Assembly: GCA_902464595.1 (NCBI GenBank)
Contig: CABQJX010000138.1
Span: 1-6,574 of the forward strand
Length of the DNA: 6,574 nucleotides
Direction of reading: 5' to 3'
Origin: an uncultured Lachnoclostridium sp.
GTDB lineage: Bacteria > Bacillota > Clostridia > Lachnospirales > Lachnospiraceae
Shown: in pieces, positions 4,557 through 6,574 of the stretch
How the letters are laid out: every line of letters begins with the position of its first letter
Numbering within the stretch: the first letter of the stretch is position 1
Position numbers and translations under genes: made by a program
The notes under the pieces: model-generated
Database searches by the model: none
Told to the model about the DNA's origin: nothing
What the model saw: only the letters and a program-made list of their open reading frames with translations

Positions 4557-5444
4557 TTGAAAAAACAGCTGCCCACCGGTTTTGATTCCAGACAATATAT
4601 GCGCTCGGAGGATTTTGAGGTTTTCTACTACAGCGACACGGCTCTCCAGTCTGTCCGATCCCATTCCCATGACTACTATGAATTTTATTTTTTCCTGGAG
4701 GGCGATGTGGAGTATCGGATCGGCGATCAATCCTACCCCATGGAATATGGGGACTGTCTCCTAATCCCGCCTGACACCCCCCACTGTCCTCACTTTTTTT
4801 CCAACGAACACCCTTACCGCCGGTTTGTATTCTGGCTCAGCGCTGACTGCTACCGCCGCCTGTCCCAAATTGACGGGGATCTGACCTATTGTTTTGATTA
4901 CGCCAAGCGCTGCCAGTTCTACCGCTTCCACGCAGACACAGCTACCACCCAGGAGATCCAGGGCAAGCTTACAGACCTGATCGAGGAACGGGCCAGCGGC
5001 CGATCCTTCTGCAGGCTTACCGCCCAGCTTATGGCCGCCTCCTTTCTGGTATATGTGAATCGGCAGCTCTACGACAGCCTGCATCAAAAACCGGCTTCTT
5101 ATGAAAATGTACTGTACTTAAACCTTTGTGACTACATCAACCGCCATTTGGGGGAAAATCTGAGCCTGGATGCCCTGGCCTCTTTTTTCTATGTGAGCAA
5201 ATACCATATATCCCATATTTTCAAGGATAACATGGGAATCCCTCTTCATCAGTATATCCTGAAAAAAAGGCTTCATGCCAGCAAAAACGCCATTCTCTCC
5301 GGACAGCCCATCAGCCAGGTCCATCTTCAGTACGGCTTCCGGGATTATACCAGCTTTTTCAGGGCATTTAAAAAGGAATACGGCCTTTCCCCAAGAGAAT
5401 ATCGGGAAAACCACCAGCTGCCAGGGCAGCAGGATCAATATTAA
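4557..5444 (+). CDS. AraC-family transcriptional regulator with cupin sensor domain
   Basis: A 295-aa DNA-binding protein. The start is a TTG at 4557 because GGAGG lies 8 bases upstream; the next in-frame ATG (codon 15) has no such site. Residues 20-100 form the cupin-like ligand domain (HSHDYYEFYFFLEGDVEYRI at 36-55, GDCLLIPPDTPH at 65-76). Residues 185-285 form the AraC DNA-binding domain. Helix-turn-helix 1 is LSLDALASFFYVSKYHISHI (202-221). Helix-turn-helix 2 ends in the family signature region ISQVHLQYGFRDYTSFFRAF (252-271) with KKEYGLSPREYR (272-283). Such regulators often sense sugars; the divergent uxuA suggests a hexuronate-related ligand, which is inference. The tandem repeat at 4404-4431 is its likely site. 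It is followed 22 bases later by a radical SAM gene on the same strand. Confidence 0.93.
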   Translation: MKKQLPTGFDSRQYMRSEDFEVFYYSDTALQSVRSHSHDYYEFYFFLEGDVEYRIGDQSYPMEYGDCLLIPPDTPHCPHFFSNEHPYRRFVFWLSADCYRRLSQIDGDLTYCFDYAKRCQFYRFHADTATTQEIQGKLTDLIEERASGRSFCRLTAQLMAASFLVYVNRQLYDSLHQKPASYENVLYLNLCDYINRHLGENLSLDALASFFYVSKYHISHIFKDNMGIPLHQYILKKRLHASKNAILSGQPISQVHLQYGFRDYTSFFRAFKKEYGLSPREYRENHQLPGQQDQY

Positions 5445-5466
5445 AATTTTCACGGGAGCAATTTTT

Positions 5467-6411
5467 ATGGATCAGATCCTTTCTTTTGACACATACCGCT
5501 GCTGCGTCCTATGTCCCAGGATGTGCCGGGCAGACCGGACAAAATCCGTTGGCTTCTGCGGCTGCACTGACACACTCACCGCAGCCAGAGCGGCCCTCCA
5601 CCGCTGGGAAGAACCCTGTATCAGCGGCCCCTATGACCAGGAGCAGGGAGGAAGCGGCGCTATCTTTTTTTCCGGATGTACCCTGGGATGCTGTTTTTGC
5701 CAGAATGCAAAAATAAGCTCCGGCCATTTCGGAAAGGAGATAACGGCAGGACAGCTGGCCCAGTCATTTCTGCGCCTGCAGGATCAGGGGGCCTTCAACA
5801 TCAACCTGGTAACCCCCACTCATTACCTGCCTCATATTGTTTCTGCCCTGGATCAGGTCCGCCACCGCCTGACCATACCCGTACTTTACAACTGCGGCGG
5901 CTATGAACGGGTCGAAACCATAGCCGCTTTAAAAGACTATGTGGATATTTGGCTTCCTGACTTAAAGTATATGGACAGCCAGCTCTCCCTCCGTTTTTCC
6001 CAGGCAAAGGATTATTTTGAAGCAGCTTCCGCCGCCATCTGCCAAATGATCTCTCAGACAGGATCTCCCGTCTATCAAAGAAGGGAGGACGTTTCCCTTC
6101 TGTCAAAGGGCGTGATCATCCGCCATATGGTTCTGCCCGGCCACCGGGAGGATTCCATTGCACTGCTGCAATGGATGGCAGGCCAGCTTCCAAAGGATCA
6201 ATACCTTGTGAGCCTTATGAGCCAATACACCCCTTATACAAAAAACAGCCGGTATCCTGAGCTGAACCGGCGGATCACTTCCTATGAGTATAATAAGGTG
6301 GTAGAGGCGGCTCTGGAGCTTGGGCTCACCAATGGATTTATGCAGGAGCGGAGCAGTGCAAAGGAAGAATACACGCCCCCCTTTAACCTGGAGGGACTGG
6401 AAGGGCTGTAA
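5467..6411 (+). CDS. Radical SAM protein of the PflX/COG1313 type
   Basis: A 314-aa cytoplasmic iron-sulfur protein. The ATG at 5467 is chosen over upstream in-frame codons because GGGAG lies 8 bases before it and upstream codons overlap the araC gene. The radical SAM cluster motif is CTLGCCFC (C71, C75, C78; CxxxCxxC). The N-terminus adds CVLCPRMC...GFCG (C13, C16, C20, C31), a hallmark of the pyruvate formate-lyase-activase-like COG1313 group and possibly a second cluster site. Other group features: EEPCISGP (48-55), GSGAIFFSGC (62-71), NLVTPTHYLP (113-122), PVLYNCGGYE (138-147), WLPDLKYMD (162-170) and SLMSQYTP (249-256). The substrate is unknown; no glycyl-radical enzyme is in the window, so activase function should not be assumed. 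Probably co-transcribed with the AraC gene. Confidence 0.93.
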   Translation: MDQILSFDTYRCCVLCPRMCRADRTKSVGFCGCTDTLTAARAALHRWEEPCISGPYDQEQGGSGAIFFSGCTLGCCFCQNAKISSGHFGKEITAGQLAQSFLRLQDQGAFNINLVTPTHYLPHIVSALDQVRHRLTIPVLYNCGGYERVETIAALKDYVDIWLPDLKYMDSQLSLRFSQAKDYFEAASAAICQMISQTGSPVYQRREDVSLLSKGVIIRHMVLPGHREDSIALLQWMAGQLPKDQYLVSLMSQYTPYTKNSRYPELNRRITSYEYNKVVEAALELGLTNGFMQERSSAKEEYTPPFNLEGLEGL

Positions 6412-6429
6412 AGCTGTAACGATTTCTGT

Positions 6430-6573
6430 CTATTTCTGTTTTATTTCATCAAACAGCAGCGGATATTTTCCCTGAAAGCCAAGATACTTATAAAACTCAT
6501 AAATAAAAGGTTCTATAATAAATGTTGGGGTGCATGAAATTAATTCATGCATCCTAGCATTTTTTATTTTATA
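6430..6573 (-). CDS. Possible C-terminal end of a convergent gene starting beyond the window
   Basis: The minus strand is open from the window edge to a TAG at 6432-6430, 47 codons, and reads like genuine protein, with PTFIIEPFIYEFYKYLGFQG (residues 16-35) followed by KYPLLFDEIKQK. Aromatic and charged residues alternate as in a folded C-terminus, and this reading is better than the other frames there. Against it, its upstream half overlaps a terminator-like hairpin serving the opposite strand, so it could be a short relic. Family not recognised. Confidence 0.45.
   Translation of the reverse strand, partial: YKIKNARMHELISCTPTFIIEPFIYEFYKYLGFQGKYPLLFDEIKQK
6520..6570 (+). terminator. Intrinsic terminator downstream of the radical SAM gene
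   Basis: TGCATGAA (6532-6539) and TTCATGCA (6545-6552) form a perfect 8-bp stem around ATTAA, extended outward by G:C and wobble pairs toward AATG/CATT, and followed by TTTTTTATTTT. The shape is a classic plus-strand terminator, although it lies over 100 bases after the stop codon and overlaps the possible minus-strand gene end. Confidence 0.65.
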
Positions 6574-6574
6574 A

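Noticed and set aside
4549..4560. ATG CTC CAT TGA mini-ORF before araC
   Set aside because: The ATG directly abuts the GGAGG with no spacer, so initiation there is unlikely; the TTG at 4557 is correctly spaced.
5275..5466. Longer N-terminus for the radical SAM protein
   Set aside because: It would overlap the AraC DNA-binding domain by 170 bases. The ATG at 5467 has its own ribosome site and starts just before the family's Cys motif.

Overview
The window looks like chromosomal DNA of a gut Clostridia (Lachnospiraceae-like) bacterium. Supporting signs are roughly 50 % G+C coding DNA with AT-rich spacers, strong AGGAGG-type ribosome sites, a hexuronate gene, an AraC regulator beside a PflX-type radical SAM protein, and a tandem array of small immunity-type genes. 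The genus cannot be fixed from the sequence alone.

Region 1 (1-2384, all minus strand) is a run of short, tightly packed or overlapping genes: a DUF5713-like gene cut by the window edge, a SUKH-like gene, the tail of a DKNYV-like gene, an uncharacterised 105-aa protein, a SUKH-3 gene, an uncharacterised 109-aa protein, and a frameshifted gene. SUKH and similar small families in series are typical of polyimmunity loci, which protect against toxins from rival strains. No toxin gene is visible. Three joints look broken or recombined: an in-frame TAG at 1003-1005, a gene-to-gene fusion near 1785-1826, and a T6 frameshift at 2227-2232.

Region 2 (2385-3227) has no secure gene. It holds a weak small ORF, a hairpin-dense block (2597-2723), and a 247-bp foldback element (2753-2999) with perfect 18-bp terminal inverted repeats and an 8-bp target duplication, i.e. 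a MITE. Deleting the MITE and one duplication copy restores an open minus-strand frame that runs into the small ORF, broken only by one TAG. An intrinsic terminator for uxuA closes the region.

Region 3 (3228-6411) is conserved metabolism and regulation. uxuA (minus, mannonate dehydratase) diverges from an AraC-family regulator (plus), followed 22 bp later by a PflX/COG1313-type radical SAM protein. The intergenic region holds two direct CCGTCCATA repeats 19 bp apart, between and touching the predicted divergent promoters. They are a good candidate operator for the AraC protein, which may therefore control uxuA and itself.

Region 4 (6412-6574) holds a terminator-like hairpin and, on the minus strand, an open frame that reads like the C-terminus of a convergent gene beginning beyond the window.
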